DNA of 64,000 bases from NCBI GenBank assembly GCA_934663645.1, contig CAKUKR010000002.1, forward strand, positions 6,647 through 70,646. The letters are read 5' to 3'. This document shows positions 53,796-62,476 of the stretch, one piece after another. The position numbers and the translations under genes are program-made. The notes under the pieces were generated by a model that was not told the DNA's origin, searched no databases, and saw only the letters and a program-made list of their open reading frames with translations. The stretch comes from an uncultured Muribaculaceae bacterium (GTDB taxonomy: Bacteria; Bacteroidota; Bacteroidia; Bacteroidales; Muribaculaceae). Every line of letters starts with the position of its first letter. The stretch's first letter is position 1.

Positions 53796-56303
53796 ATGAA
53801 AAAGAGCAGCCTGTACGCCATACTCGCCGCGCTGTCGCTGGCAGTAGTGGCATTTCTGTTTTTCTACCCCGACGACATCCAGTGCAACGTGCTCCAGCAA
53901 CAGGACATCCAGCAGGGACTGGCCAACGGCCAGGAGGGCAAGGCCTTCCACGAAGCCACCGGTGAAACCACACGGTGGACCAACTCGCTGTTCAGCGGCA
54001 TGCCCAACTTCCAGATAGCTCCCTCATACGCGGCATCATCGATGCTCGACTGGGTGGCAAAGGTCTACACCCTCGGGCTGCCGTCGCCCGCCAACCTGCT
54101 GTTCGCGCTCATGCTGGGCTTCTTCATCATGATGCTGTGCATGAAGCAGAAATGGCACACTGCGCTCTTCGGAGCGTTGGCGTGGGGCTTCTCCACATAT
54201 TTCATCATCCTGATAGGCGCAGGGCATATATGGAAGTTTGTGACACTGGCATACATACCGCCCACGATAGGCGGCATCGTGCTGTGTTACCGGGGCAAAT
54301 ACCTGGGAGGCACGGCGATGGCGGCACTCTTCGGGGCGTTGCAGCTGCAGTCCAACCATCCGCAGATGTCATACTACTTCCTGTTTGTCATAGCGGCGAT
54401 GGTTGTAGCGTGGCTTGTGGAGGCTATACGCAGCCATACGGTCAAGCAGTGGGGCATCGCCACGGCGTGTGTCGTTGCCGCCGGGGCACTGGGCGTAGCC
54501 GCCAACGCGACGAGCCTCTACAACAGCTATGAGTACTCTCGCCAGACCATACGCGGCCGCGCCACGGAACTCACCGAACCGGGCAAGACACCGACGCAAG
54601 GCCTCGACAAGGAGTACATCACCGGCTGGAGCTACGGTGTGGACGAGACACTGACACTGATGATACCCAATGTCAAGGGTGGCGCTACCATCAAGCCAGT
54701 GGCGGGCAACAATGAGCTCATGTCGCTCGCCGACACCTCTGTAGGCGAGAATTGCTCGGAACAGGAAATGTACCTGCTGCAGCAGCTGCCGCAGTACTTC
54801 GGCGACCAGCCTATGACCAACGGCCCTGTATATGTAGGCGCGTTTGTGCTGCTGCTGGCGATACTTGCCCTGTTCGTTGTCGAAAAATCACCGATGAAAT
54901 GGGCACTTTTCGCCGTCGGCATACTTGCCATACTCCTCTCGTGGGGACACAACTTCATGTGGCTGACCGACATGTTCATCGACTGGTTCCCGGGCTACAA
55001 CAAGTTCCGCACCGTGTCGAGCATCCTCGTCATCGTCGAGTTCACCATACCCGTGGCTGCGGTGATGTGCCTGCACAAAATCATCACTACGCCCGATTTC
55101 TTGGAGCGGTACCGCCGCCCGTTCTATATAGTGTTCGGCGCGGGTGCGTTTGTGTGCCTGGCCGGCGCGCTCTTCCCCTCGGTGTTCGGCACGCCGTTCT
55201 CTGCCAACGAGATTGACATGCTGCGGCAGGCTGGGCTGTTCAGCCCTGAATACTCGGGGCTGATGCAAACAGTTACCGACGCCCGCTATTCACTGGTAAG
55301 CTCCGACTGCTGGCGGTCGCTTGTGTTCATCATCCTCGGCTTCGTAGTGATGATGCTGTACTTGATGCAGAAACAGAAGAAGCCGCAATACGCTGCTGTC
55401 ATGGTGTGCAGCCTCTCACTGGTCATGCTGCTCGACCTCTACACAGTCAACAAGCGGTATGTCAACACCGAAAACTTCGTTTCGGCAACGGAGAGCGGAA
55501 CGGCGTTCACGCCCACTCCGGCTGACCGGCAGATACTGAAAGACACGGCAATGAACTACCGCGTCTACGATGTCGAAGGCTTCGGCGCGGCCCGCAGCTC
55601 CTATTTCCACAAGACAATCGGCGGATACCACGCGGCCAAGCTGACACGCTACAACGACCTCATCGAAAAGCAAATCAGCAAGGGCAACCTGGGCGTAATC
55701 AATATGCTCAACGCCAAGTATGTCATCTCCAAGGGAGAGGCAATCCAGAACCCCGACGCGCTTGGCAACGCCTGGTTCGTTGACAGTCTGATTTATGTGG
55801 ACGGCGCGAATGCCGAAATGGCGGCGCTCGACTCGCTCGATGCGAGCCGTGCGGCTGTCGTTGACAAACCGTTCCAAGGCATACTGAAAGCCACGGCAGC
55901 GAAACAGCCGGGCGACACGATATTTGAGACGACCTACGCACCCAACCGCCTGACATACCACTCGCAGAGCGCGAGCAACAGGGTGGCAGTGTTCTCGGAA
56001 ATCTATTTTCCATGGGGCTGGACAGCGACCATCGACGGCAAGCCCGCCGAGATAGCTCGTGTGAACTATGTGCTGCGGGCATTGCCGGTGCCGGCCGGCA
56101 CACACTCCATTGAGTTCCGCTTCGAGCCGCAGTCGCAGGTGACAGGCGAGCGCATCTCCGTGGCATCCATTATAATAGTGTATGTGCTCATAGCAGGTGC
56201 CATAGCCCTCGCTGCGGTGCAGTATCTGCGACGCAAGAAGGACAGCAGGAATGGCGGCGAACCCGAGGACAACGCCCCGAAGGTTGACGAGCCGGCAAAA
56301 TAA
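53796..56303 (+). CDS. YfhO family multi-pass membrane protein
   Basis: 835 residues from ATG 53796, where MKKSSLYAILAALSL starts the first membrane helix. An upstream in-frame ATG at 53730 gives an unlikely polar extension. About 12-13 transmembrane segments lie in residues 8-560. A soluble domain (about 580-810) then ends in a Trp/Gly-rich segment (YFPWGWTATIDGKPAEI) before a last membrane helix. This is the YfhO/GT-C-like layout, known in Firmicutes for glycosylating lipoteichoic acid; in Bacteroidetes a glycan-transfer role is inferred. It is followed 13 nt later by the methyltransferase-like gene. Confidence 0.88.
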   Translation: MKKSSLYAILAALSLAVVAFLFFYPDDIQCNVLQQQDIQQGLANGQEGKAFHEATGETTRWTNSLFSGMPNFQIAPSYAASSMLDWVAKVYTLGLPSPANLLFALMLGFFIMMLCMKQKWHTALFGALAWGFSTYFIILIGAGHIWKFVTLAYIPPTIGGIVLCYRGKYLGGTAMAALFGALQLQSNHPQMSYYFLFVIAAMVVAWLVEAIRSHTVKQWGIATACVVAAGALGVAANATSLYNSYEYSRQTIRGRATELTEPGKTPTQGLDKEYITGWSYGVDETLTLMIPNVKGGATIKPVAGNNELMSLADTSVGENCSEQEMYLLQQLPQYFGDQPMTNGPVYVGAFVLLLAILALFVVEKSPMKWALFAVGILAILLSWGHNFMWLTDMFIDWFPGYNKFRTVSSILVIVEFTIPVAAVMCLHKIITTPDFLERYRRPFYIVFGAGAFVCLAGALFPSVFGTPFSANEIDMLRQAGLFSPEYSGLMQTVTDARYSLVSSDCWRSLVFIILGFVVMMLYLMQKQKKPQYAAVMVCSLSLVMLLDLYTVNKRYVNTENFVSATESGTAFTPTPADRQILKDTAMNYRVYDVEGFGAARSSYFHKTIGGYHAAKLTRYNDLIEKQISKGNLGVINMLNAKYVISKGEAIQNPDALGNAWFVDSLIYVDGANAEMAALDSLDASRAAVVDKPFQGILKATAAKQPGDTIFETTYAPNRLTYHSQSASNRVAVFSEIYFPWGWTATIDGKPAEIARVNYVLRALPVPAGTHSIEFRFEPQSQVTGERISVASIIIVYVLIAGAIALAAVQYLRRKKDSRNGGEPEDNAPKVDEPAK

Positions 56304-56316
56304 CATCATCTGGGTT

Positions 56317-56874
56317 ATGGCGACACTGCTCGGGCTGTTGGCAGAATGGTACAAACGCCGCCGCCACTCATACGGGTTCGGCGTGCACTCGCCGCTGGCG
56401 TACCGCCTCGTCCGCACTGTCCTTATGGAGCGATGCAGCTATTACGCCTACGCCGACATCGCAGATGCACTCGATGCATCAGCGGGTGGCTGCCGCCGCA
56501 GGCTGCGCCGGGCCAAAATGCTGCACCGCCTCGCCGCGCGCTTCCCCAGACCGTCAGTACGCCTGGTCGGCACTCTGCCGCGAGAGTATGCCGTTGCCAT
56601 AGAAACCGCACTCCCGAAAGCAAATTCTGACTGCTTCCAGCCATGCCTGACGGTCGGCTGCGCCAGCGATGATGCCTCGGCTGCGGAACTGGCAGAAGAC
56701 GCGACTGAACACATCACTGACGGCGACGTAACCGCGCTGTTCGGCATAGACAGCGCAGCTGTTGAGGCCGTATGGGAGGCGATGCCATACGGCGTGCTGC
56801 TGGCTGGCACAGACGCGCTTGTTGCCGTAGCAGACAGCCGCGTAACGAAAGTCGCATACACCGCCGTGATATGA
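56317..56874 (+). CDS. Degenerate SAM-methyltransferase-like protein
   Basis: 185 residues from ATG 56317. An in-frame ATG at 56251 would overlap the YfhO gene by 53 nt. The N-terminus RRRHSYGFGVHSPLAYRLVR then YYAY matches the head of a Bacteroidetes class I methyltransferase family that normally runs to about 240 residues. The SAM-binding glycine loop (ExGxSxG) expected next is absent; the corresponding stretch reads RLVGTLPREYAVAIE. It is probably inactive or diverged. Its stop overlaps the xerD start (ATGA), so the frame is maintained in an operon. Confidence 0.6.
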   Translation: MATLLGLLAEWYKRRRHSYGFGVHSPLAYRLVRTVLMERCSYYAYADIADALDASAGGCRRRLRRAKMLHRLAARFPRPSVRLVGTLPREYAVAIETALPKANSDCFQPCLTVGCASDDASAAELAEDATEHITDGDVTALFGIDSAAVEAVWEAMPYGVLLAGTDALVAVADSRVTKVAYTAVI

Positions 56875-57851
56875 CAAACAGCTCTGCATACCGACGCTCG
56901 CGGGCATTGCCCGACGTGACCGGGAACGGCGCCACCCCTCCTCTGCGCCCGCTGAAGCCCGACGCGCAGCTGGTGGACGATTTCGTGTCCTACCTGACGC
57001 TCGAGCGCGGAATGTCGGCAAACACCTGCGAGGCGTACCGGCGCGACGCTGCGCGTGCGGCAGAATACTTCACCATGAACGCCATCGCGCTGTCCGACGT
57101 GTGCCACGAGGACATCCTCTGCCTGTTGGGCTACCTCGACGACCTCGGCATCGGCCGCCGCTCGCAAGCCCGCATCATGGCCGGCGTGCGCTCATTCTTC
57201 CGCTACCTGCTCATCGAGGGCTACATAGCCTCCGACCCCATGGCGCTCATCGAGTCGCCCAACATCGGCATACACCTCCCCGAAGTGCTTGACGTGGAGG
57301 AGATAAACGCGATGATCGCGGCGATAGACCCGAAACAGCGATACGCGCTGCGTAACAACGCCATAATCGAGACGCTCTACGGCAGCGGACTGCGTGTGAG
57401 CGAGCTTACGGATTTGCGCATCTCGCGGCTGAACCTCGACGACGGGTATGCCATAGTGGACGGCAAGGGGAGCAAGCAGCGCCTCGTGCCGCTGTCGCCG
57501 GTGGCGGTGGAGCTGATACGCTCATACCTCGAGGAGCGGTCACGGGGCAAAATCCGTCCAGGGTCTGAGGACTGCCTGTTCATAAGCCGGCAGGGGAAGC
57601 CGCTGACTCGCGTCATGGTCTTCTACATCGTCCGCGACCTCGCCGCAGCCGCCGGCATCACCAAGGAGGTCAGCCCCCACACGCTGCGCCATTCGTTTGC
57701 CACCCACCTGCTCGAAGGGGGCGCGTCGTTGCGCGTCATTCAGGAGCTGCTCGGCCATGAGAGCATCGCCACCACAGAGATATACGTCCACGTAGACAAC
57801 ACACGCCTGCGCCACGAACTGCTCGCCCACCACCCTCATTTCGCCCGGTAA
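56871..57851 (+). CDS. xerD: Tyrosine recombinase XerD-type
   Basis: 326 residues from ATG 56871, overlapping the preceding stop (ATGA). The N-terminal SAM-like core-binding domain (32-118) has YLTLERGMSANTCEAYRRD. The catalytic domain has the full set: Arg175 in GSGLRVSEL, Lys in VDGKGSKQR, His270-Arg273 in HTLRHSFATHLLEGG, His296 in LGHESI, and nucleophile Tyr305 in EIYVHV. It resolves chromosome dimers at dif with a partner Xer protein. The intact catalytic set and lack of mobile-element context argue for the housekeeping enzyme. Confidence 0.93.
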   Translation: MTNSSAYRRSRALPDVTGNGATPPLRPLKPDAQLVDDFVSYLTLERGMSANTCEAYRRDAARAAEYFTMNAIALSDVCHEDILCLLGYLDDLGIGRRSQARIMAGVRSFFRYLLIEGYIASDPMALIESPNIGIHLPEVLDVEEINAMIAAIDPKQRYALRNNAIIETLYGSGLRVSELTDLRISRLNLDDGYAIVDGKGSKQRLVPLSPVAVELIRSYLEERSRGKIRPGSEDCLFISRQGKPLTRVMVFYIVRDLAAAAGITKEVSPHTLRHSFATHLLEGGASLRVIQELLGHESIATTEIYVHVDNTRLRHELLAHHPHFAR

Positions 57852-57877
57852 ACTGGCAATGTCCGCTTCCGCAATCA

Positions 57878-57893
57878 GGGGACACGGCATGCC
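57878..57893. repeat. Partial GGGACACGGC(A)TGCC palindrome
   Basis: GGGGACACGGCATGCC, followed shortly by ACATCCC. It is a degenerate copy of the palindrome at 10385-10491, 27 nt after the xerD stop. Confidence 0.6.
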
Positions 57894-57989
57894 ACATCCC
57901 ATCATGCAGCCACGCCCCGCCTTACAATTCGTTGGTATTTATTTCGGTTTATTTTATCGGAAAGAACTTTGAAATTGCGTTTGAAGCAG

Positions 57990-57997
57990 TAACTTTG
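57990..57997 (+). promoter_or_regulatory. -7 box TAACTTTG of three-gene surface operon
   Basis: TAACTTTG 46 nt before ATG 58043. A TTG lies 18 nt upstream of the box, slightly short of the usual 20. Confidence 0.65.
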
Positions 57998-58042
57998 TAA
58001 TGTGGGAAGAATAAGCAATTACAAACTAAATAAATCCGTAAG

Positions 58043-60070
58043 ATGAAACACCAACTTTTAGCCGCCTTCATGGCGACGGCGTGCACTCTCGGGGCTGCAG
58101 CGCAGAGCGTCACAGTGACCGGCGCAGACGGCCTCAAGCACAAGTTTGCCGCTGACAGGGTGAAGGAAATCACCTTCATCAAGACAAGCGCGACCGACCC
58201 GGACGCCAACGTATTCAGCGCTGTCACAGCACGCGCATATTCCTCCGGCGCAATAGAAGCCACGTTCTCCGACCCGGAAAACCCGAAGACCCTCACATTG
58301 TGGATGGTAGGACCCACGATGGCAAAGTATCTCTATGACGGCGTATACACTGCGCAGGCAGAATACGGCGAGATGACCGTAGACACTGACAAATCCTACT
58401 CATTCGTTTCCGAGGGAGGCGTGAACACCGCCCTGCAGTCCGGCACAGTGACTGTCGCCATTGCCGGCAAAGTATACACGATAACCTTTGACCTGACGCT
58501 CATCGACGGCAACTCATTCAAAGGCTCGTACAAGGGCGCGATGCCCGGGCTGACCGGCCGCGATGCGACACTGAACACCTGCGAGACACCGCAAGTCAAG
58601 ACCAACGACCGCGATGACCGCGTGGACGGCGAGTACTACATCAAGATGAACGACTCTGACTGGAGCTACGAAATGGCCGTTGACTTCTACGCTCTCGCAG
58701 GGACAGCCAAGCTCCCCGCCGGCACATACCGCTACGGCAGCGACAATGCAGCCGGCACATTCGGAGCGAACAGCTACCTCGACACATACACCCCGAGCAG
58801 CAACTACCGCTTCGCAGAGGGCAGCACTGTCGAAGTGTCATACGAGGGCGACAACATCACCATGGCGTTCAACCTCGTCACCGACGACGGCCGCAAGTTT
58901 GACATGACCTACACCGGCGAAATCACATTCCCCCCGTTTGAAGCTCCCAAGACACAGCTCGCGTCAATAGAAATAGACGGCCTGTACTCAGGAGGCACAA
59001 ACCGCGGGCTGATATTCAAGACCGCAGACGAGAGCCTGTCGATAGTCCTGGACATGTACGGCGAGAAGACTTTCATCGAGGAGGGCACTTACACAGTGGC
59101 GGCAAGCGACGGCCTGCGCATCGCCACCGACCAGAGATACACATACGTCAAGCGCGGCGAGACGACGACCGCATTGCAGTCCGGCACAGTCGCGGTGTCA
59201 ACCAACGACCGCATATACACATTTGACATGGCTTTCGTCCTTGCCGACGGCACTCCGCTCAACGCTATCTATACAGGCGTTGTAGGCGGCTTTGCCTCCA
59301 AGGATTTTGACCTCGAACTGGCAAAACCGACCATCGGCTCAGTAAATGACCAGCAGCCCGGTGAACACATCATCAATATTAGCAATGCCGATCAGGACTG
59401 GGTATTTGAGGGCAGACTTGACCTCTTCTCTGACGTGAATTCCACACGCCCTGCCGCCGGAACTTACACATTCTCCACAGACAAGACCGCTGGGACACTT
59501 GGCGAACTGACCACCATTGACACGTTCTCTCCGAACAACAATTTCACCGCACAGGAAGGGAGCTTCGTGACCATATCATACGAGGGGAGCAACCTCGTGC
59601 TGACCGGCACACTCAACCTTGAGGAGGGACGCAAGGCCCCACTGTACTACAACGGCCCGCACGACTACCCCGAGGAGAGCGCAAAGGAGACACTCGACCT
59701 CAACACTTGCCAGACACCCAAAATCATCAACAACAACGGCCGCGTGGACGGCGAGTTCTACGTCAAGATGAACGATGCGACGTGGAACTACGAAATGGCA
59801 ATTGACTTCTTTGCCGAGGCATCAGCCACAGCCATACCCGCCGGCACATACACCTACTCCACAGAGAACACTCCCGGCACATTCGGCCCCAAGAGCTACA
59901 TCGACCTCAACACGCCCTACCAGGGCAGCAGCCTCCGCTTCGCTGAGGGCAGCACCGTGGAGGTGTCATACGAGGGCGACAACATCACCATGGTGTTCAG
60001 CCTCGACCTCGCAGCGCAGGACAAAGTCCTGAAAATGACATATACCGGACCGATCAACTCCGAATTATAA
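58043..60070 (+). CDS. Secreted protein of five repeated beta-rich domains
   Basis: 675 residues with signal peptide 1-21. A short N-terminal motif VTVTGADGLKHKFAADRVKEITF is shared in form with the other two genes of the operon. Then five domains of about 110-125 residues follow in the order A (57-168), B (173-295), A' (306-415), B' (419-540) and B'' (549-672). B and B'' are nearly identical, both with FAEGSTVEVSYEGDNITM and (I/L)PAGTYxY. No membrane anchor or sorting domain is evident at the C-terminus. I do not recognise the domain. The short beta-strand pattern and repeats suggest a cell-surface or binding role (inference). Confidence 0.83.
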   Translation: MKHQLLAAFMATACTLGAAAQSVTVTGADGLKHKFAADRVKEITFIKTSATDPDANVFSAVTARAYSSGAIEATFSDPENPKTLTLWMVGPTMAKYLYDGVYTAQAEYGEMTVDTDKSYSFVSEGGVNTALQSGTVTVAIAGKVYTITFDLTLIDGNSFKGSYKGAMPGLTGRDATLNTCETPQVKTNDRDDRVDGEYYIKMNDSDWSYEMAVDFYALAGTAKLPAGTYRYGSDNAAGTFGANSYLDTYTPSSNYRFAEGSTVEVSYEGDNITMAFNLVTDDGRKFDMTYTGEITFPPFEAPKTQLASIEIDGLYSGGTNRGLIFKTADESLSIVLDMYGEKTFIEEGTYTVAASDGLRIATDQRYTYVKRGETTTALQSGTVAVSTNDRIYTFDMAFVLADGTPLNAIYTGVVGGFASKDFDLELAKPTIGSVNDQQPGEHIINISNADQDWVFEGRLDLFSDVNSTRPAAGTYTFSTDKTAGTLGELTTIDTFSPNNNFTAQEGSFVTISYEGSNLVLTGTLNLEEGRKAPLYYNGPHDYPEESAKETLDLNTCQTPKIINNNGRVDGEFYVKMNDATWNYEMAIDFFAEASATAIPAGTYTYSTENTPGTFGPKSYIDLNTPYQGSSLRFAEGSTVEVSYEGDNITMVFSLDLAAQDKVLKMTYTGPINSEL

Positions 60071-60092
60071 CCCATAAACAGACATCAAAGAC

Positions 60093-60578
60093 ATGAGAAA
60101 ATATATAATGGCCGTCCTCGCCGTTCTGGCGACAGTAGCGGCGGCAGGGGCTGAGCAGATATTCATGCCCTACATACTGCAGGTGAACACAGCCGACGGC
60201 AACGCGGTGCAGTACAAATTCGCTGACCAGCCGGCGGCTACATTCGCTGACGGCACAATGACCCTAACGGTCGAGAACGGCACAGCAGTGGAGTTTGCAA
60301 TGGACCAGGTCACAAACATGACGCTGGTGGCAGACGAGGCCGGCGTTGACAGCATCGCCGGCGACAACACGACACTGGCAATCGCAGTGACCTCACAGAC
60401 AATCACTATCGACGGCATGGCAGCAATGTCGCCTGTCGCAGTGTACGACATGAACGGCCGCAAGGTGGCAGCTGCCACATCCGATGCCGAGGGACACGCC
60501 ACAGTGGACGTTGACGGCCTGGCCGGCGGCGTATATGTGGTCAGCCTGCCCAACCATTCATTCAAATTCATCAAATAA
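60093..60578 (+). CDS. Small secreted protein ending in a T9SS-type sorting domain
   Basis: 161 residues with signal peptide 1-20. A short beta-rich part includes YILQVNTADGNAVQYKFAD and AVEFAMDQVTNMTLVAD. From residue 105 the layout is that of a type IX secretion C-terminal domain: ITIDGMAAMSPVAVYDMNGRKV (two strands), then VDVDGLAGGVYVVSL and a final basic FKFIK. It begins 22 nt after the repeat protein and ends 12 nt before the next gene. It is small enough to be little more than a CTD carrier, perhaps a surface-anchoring subunit for its neighbours (inference). Confidence 0.82.
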   Translation: MRKYIMAVLAVLATVAAAGAEQIFMPYILQVNTADGNAVQYKFADQPAATFADGTMTLTVENGTAVEFAMDQVTNMTLVADEAGVDSIAGDNTTLAIAVTSQTITIDGMAAMSPVAVYDMNGRKVAAATSDAEGHATVDVDGLAGGVYVVSLPNHSFKFIK

Positions 60579-60590
60579 AGACGACACGAC

Positions 60591-62279
60591 ATGAAAAGAA
60601 ACATATTGGCTATATGCGCCCTTGCGGCAAGCGCAGCGCTCATGGCACAGAGCAGCTACCAGGTGGTCGTGACCACCAAAGACGGCGAGAAAAAGGTGTT
60701 CGCCGCCGATGACATCACCGACATCAAGTTTGCCAACGCGCCGCAGTACATCAAGGCCGGCACCTTCATCGAGGGCCTCTACAGCCCCAACACAGACAAC
60801 GCCACCTACGACTTCACAGTCGGGACGGAAGAACCGGACGCAGAGGGGCAGCCCTCGGCGCTCGGCGGCGTACAGATGTCGCTGTCCATGTACGCTCCTC
60901 TCAGCGACGAGGCGCAAAACGCAATCCTCCCCGAAGGCTATTACCGCATCGGCAACGGCGCGTCATACACGTTCAGCGCGTCTGGCTCTGCGGTGTGGAT
61001 CCGTTATGACGAGGGCGCAGACGATGTGGCGGTAGGATATGTCGTCGGGGGTGTCGTAGATGTCAAACATGACGGCGACAACTATGACATCCGAGCCGAA
61101 CTCGACCTGCTGGACGGCACACAAATCGCCTTGGCCTATTATGGCAGCCTGAAATTCCGCGTCGGCGCATCCGGTTCCGTAGACTTTGAGCAGGACCAGG
61201 ACGTGCAGTTCACGGAAGGTCAGGGCCGCGTCTGGGCAAACTGGTTCAACCCGTTCTGCGACGACGGCTCCCTGCAGTTCTTCACCGGACGCTTTGACGC
61301 AGGAGGGGCACAGACCGAGGGATACTGCCTTTACCTGTCATACTATATGCCCAAGGACGACATACACACATCGACATGGAAACCGGTCGTCACCGACGGC
61401 GTGTACAACGTAGACCCACGCGAACGCATCACCGGACAGACATACCTGCCGTACACGCTTATGCGCGGCAGCAAGATGGAAATGTTCGGGCAAGTGACTG
61501 CCGTAGGTTCATACCTGACATACCTCGCAGCCGACGGCCGAGTGTCCCTGGCAACAATCAGGGAGGGCACTCTCACAGTATCTGACGGCGGCTCCAAATT
61601 CGTATTCGACTTCGTGGCTGACAACGGCATCAAGATTACAGGCTCATACGACAAGAAACCGTACATCCTCAACGTAATCGACAACAGCAACCAGCCCGAG
61701 AGCCCGGATGACCTCACCGGCGACTACGTGTTCAGCAAATGGGCTGACGATGCCGTAATCCTGGACTACAACCTCGGCGACTACATCATACAGGGCCTCA
61801 ATTCGCACGTCATGATATTCTCCGACCCCGAAATGGAAAAGGGCGACTACCTGTCAATCGACGTGTTCAGCGAGGGCGACCAGATCAAAGACGGCACATA
61901 CACCATCGACAACTCGCTCCAGGACATGACCGGCCTAAAAGGCTATGTCAACTACCAGGGCGGCATGGCGTTCTCGTGGTACGGCGACCTTGACTCCACT
62001 GACGACGAGGGCTACCAGAATGTGCTTGCGCCAGTATACGGCGGCTCGTTCACCGTCACCACGCTCGACAACGGACAGCGCAAGTTCGATTTCGACCTGC
62101 GAGACAAGAAGGGCAACAAGATGACCGGCACAATCACCCGTGAAGTCCACTACGTATCTGACAGCGACCAGGCTGCGGCAAAGGCTGAGCGCAGCCGCGC
62201 ACGCGCCCTCGGCCAGATGAAACGCGCATGGGGCTGCAACCGCACAGATGCCGCTCCTCGCCAGCTCATCCGCAAATAA
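60591..62279 (+). CDS. Secreted beta-rich protein related to the repeat-domain protein
   Basis: 562 residues with signal peptide 1-19. The head YQVVVTTKDGEKKVFAADDITDIKF has the same pattern as the first gene of the operon. Segments such as LPEGYYRIGNGASYTF followed by VVDVKHDGDNYDIRAELDLLDGT and LAYYGSLKF match the A/B domain template (PAGTYxYS, then VxVSYEGDNxxM, then MTYTG). About four such units are likely. The tail is basic and Ala/Arg-rich, with no CTD. It is the last gene of the three-gene operon; a strong terminator follows at 62323. Confidence 0.83.
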   Translation: MKRNILAICALAASAALMAQSSYQVVVTTKDGEKKVFAADDITDIKFANAPQYIKAGTFIEGLYSPNTDNATYDFTVGTEEPDAEGQPSALGGVQMSLSMYAPLSDEAQNAILPEGYYRIGNGASYTFSASGSAVWIRYDEGADDVAVGYVVGGVVDVKHDGDNYDIRAELDLLDGTQIALAYYGSLKFRVGASGSVDFEQDQDVQFTEGQGRVWANWFNPFCDDGSLQFFTGRFDAGGAQTEGYCLYLSYYMPKDDIHTSTWKPVVTDGVYNVDPRERITGQTYLPYTLMRGSKMEMFGQVTAVGSYLTYLAADGRVSLATIREGTLTVSDGGSKFVFDFVADNGIKITGSYDKKPYILNVIDNSNQPESPDDLTGDYVFSKWADDAVILDYNLGDYIIQGLNSHVMIFSDPEMEKGDYLSIDVFSEGDQIKDGTYTIDNSLQDMTGLKGYVNYQGGMAFSWYGDLDSTDDEGYQNVLAPVYGGSFTVTTLDNGQRKFDFDLRDKKGNKMTGTITREVHYVSDSDQAAAKAERSRARALGQMKRAWGCNRTDAAPRQLIRK

Positions 62280-62322
62280 CCATTGACCCCCGGCACGCCG
62301 ACTGCTGTCGGCTGCACACATA

Positions 62323-62356
62323 GCGGCGGCGTTCCCCTCACCCGGAACGCCGCCGC
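62323..62356 (+). terminator. Terminator of surface-protein operon
   Basis: GCGGCGGCGTTCC pairs perfectly with GGAACGCCGCCGC (13 bp) around an 8-nt loop, 43 nt after the stop. There is no T-tract. Confidence 0.75.
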
Positions 62357-62438
62357 AACCATACAGCGCCACTCCCACTTTTCATTCGCAAATCACGAGA
62401 CTTTACAGAAATACAGTTCATATCTCGCTGAAAATTTG

Positions 62439-62446
62439 TAATTTTG
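62439..62446 (+). promoter_or_regulatory. -7 box TAATTTTG
   Basis: TAATTTTG 30 nt before ATG 62477, without a clear -33 TTG. Confidence 0.5.
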
Positions 62447-62476
62447 AGCATCGAACAGACATAACCACCATAAGCT

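Noticed and set aside
57852-58042. Possible dif site next to xerD
   Set aside because: The only palindromic sequence there belongs to the GGGACACGGC family also found at 10.4 kb, and it lacks two 11-nt Xer arms around a 6-nt centre.
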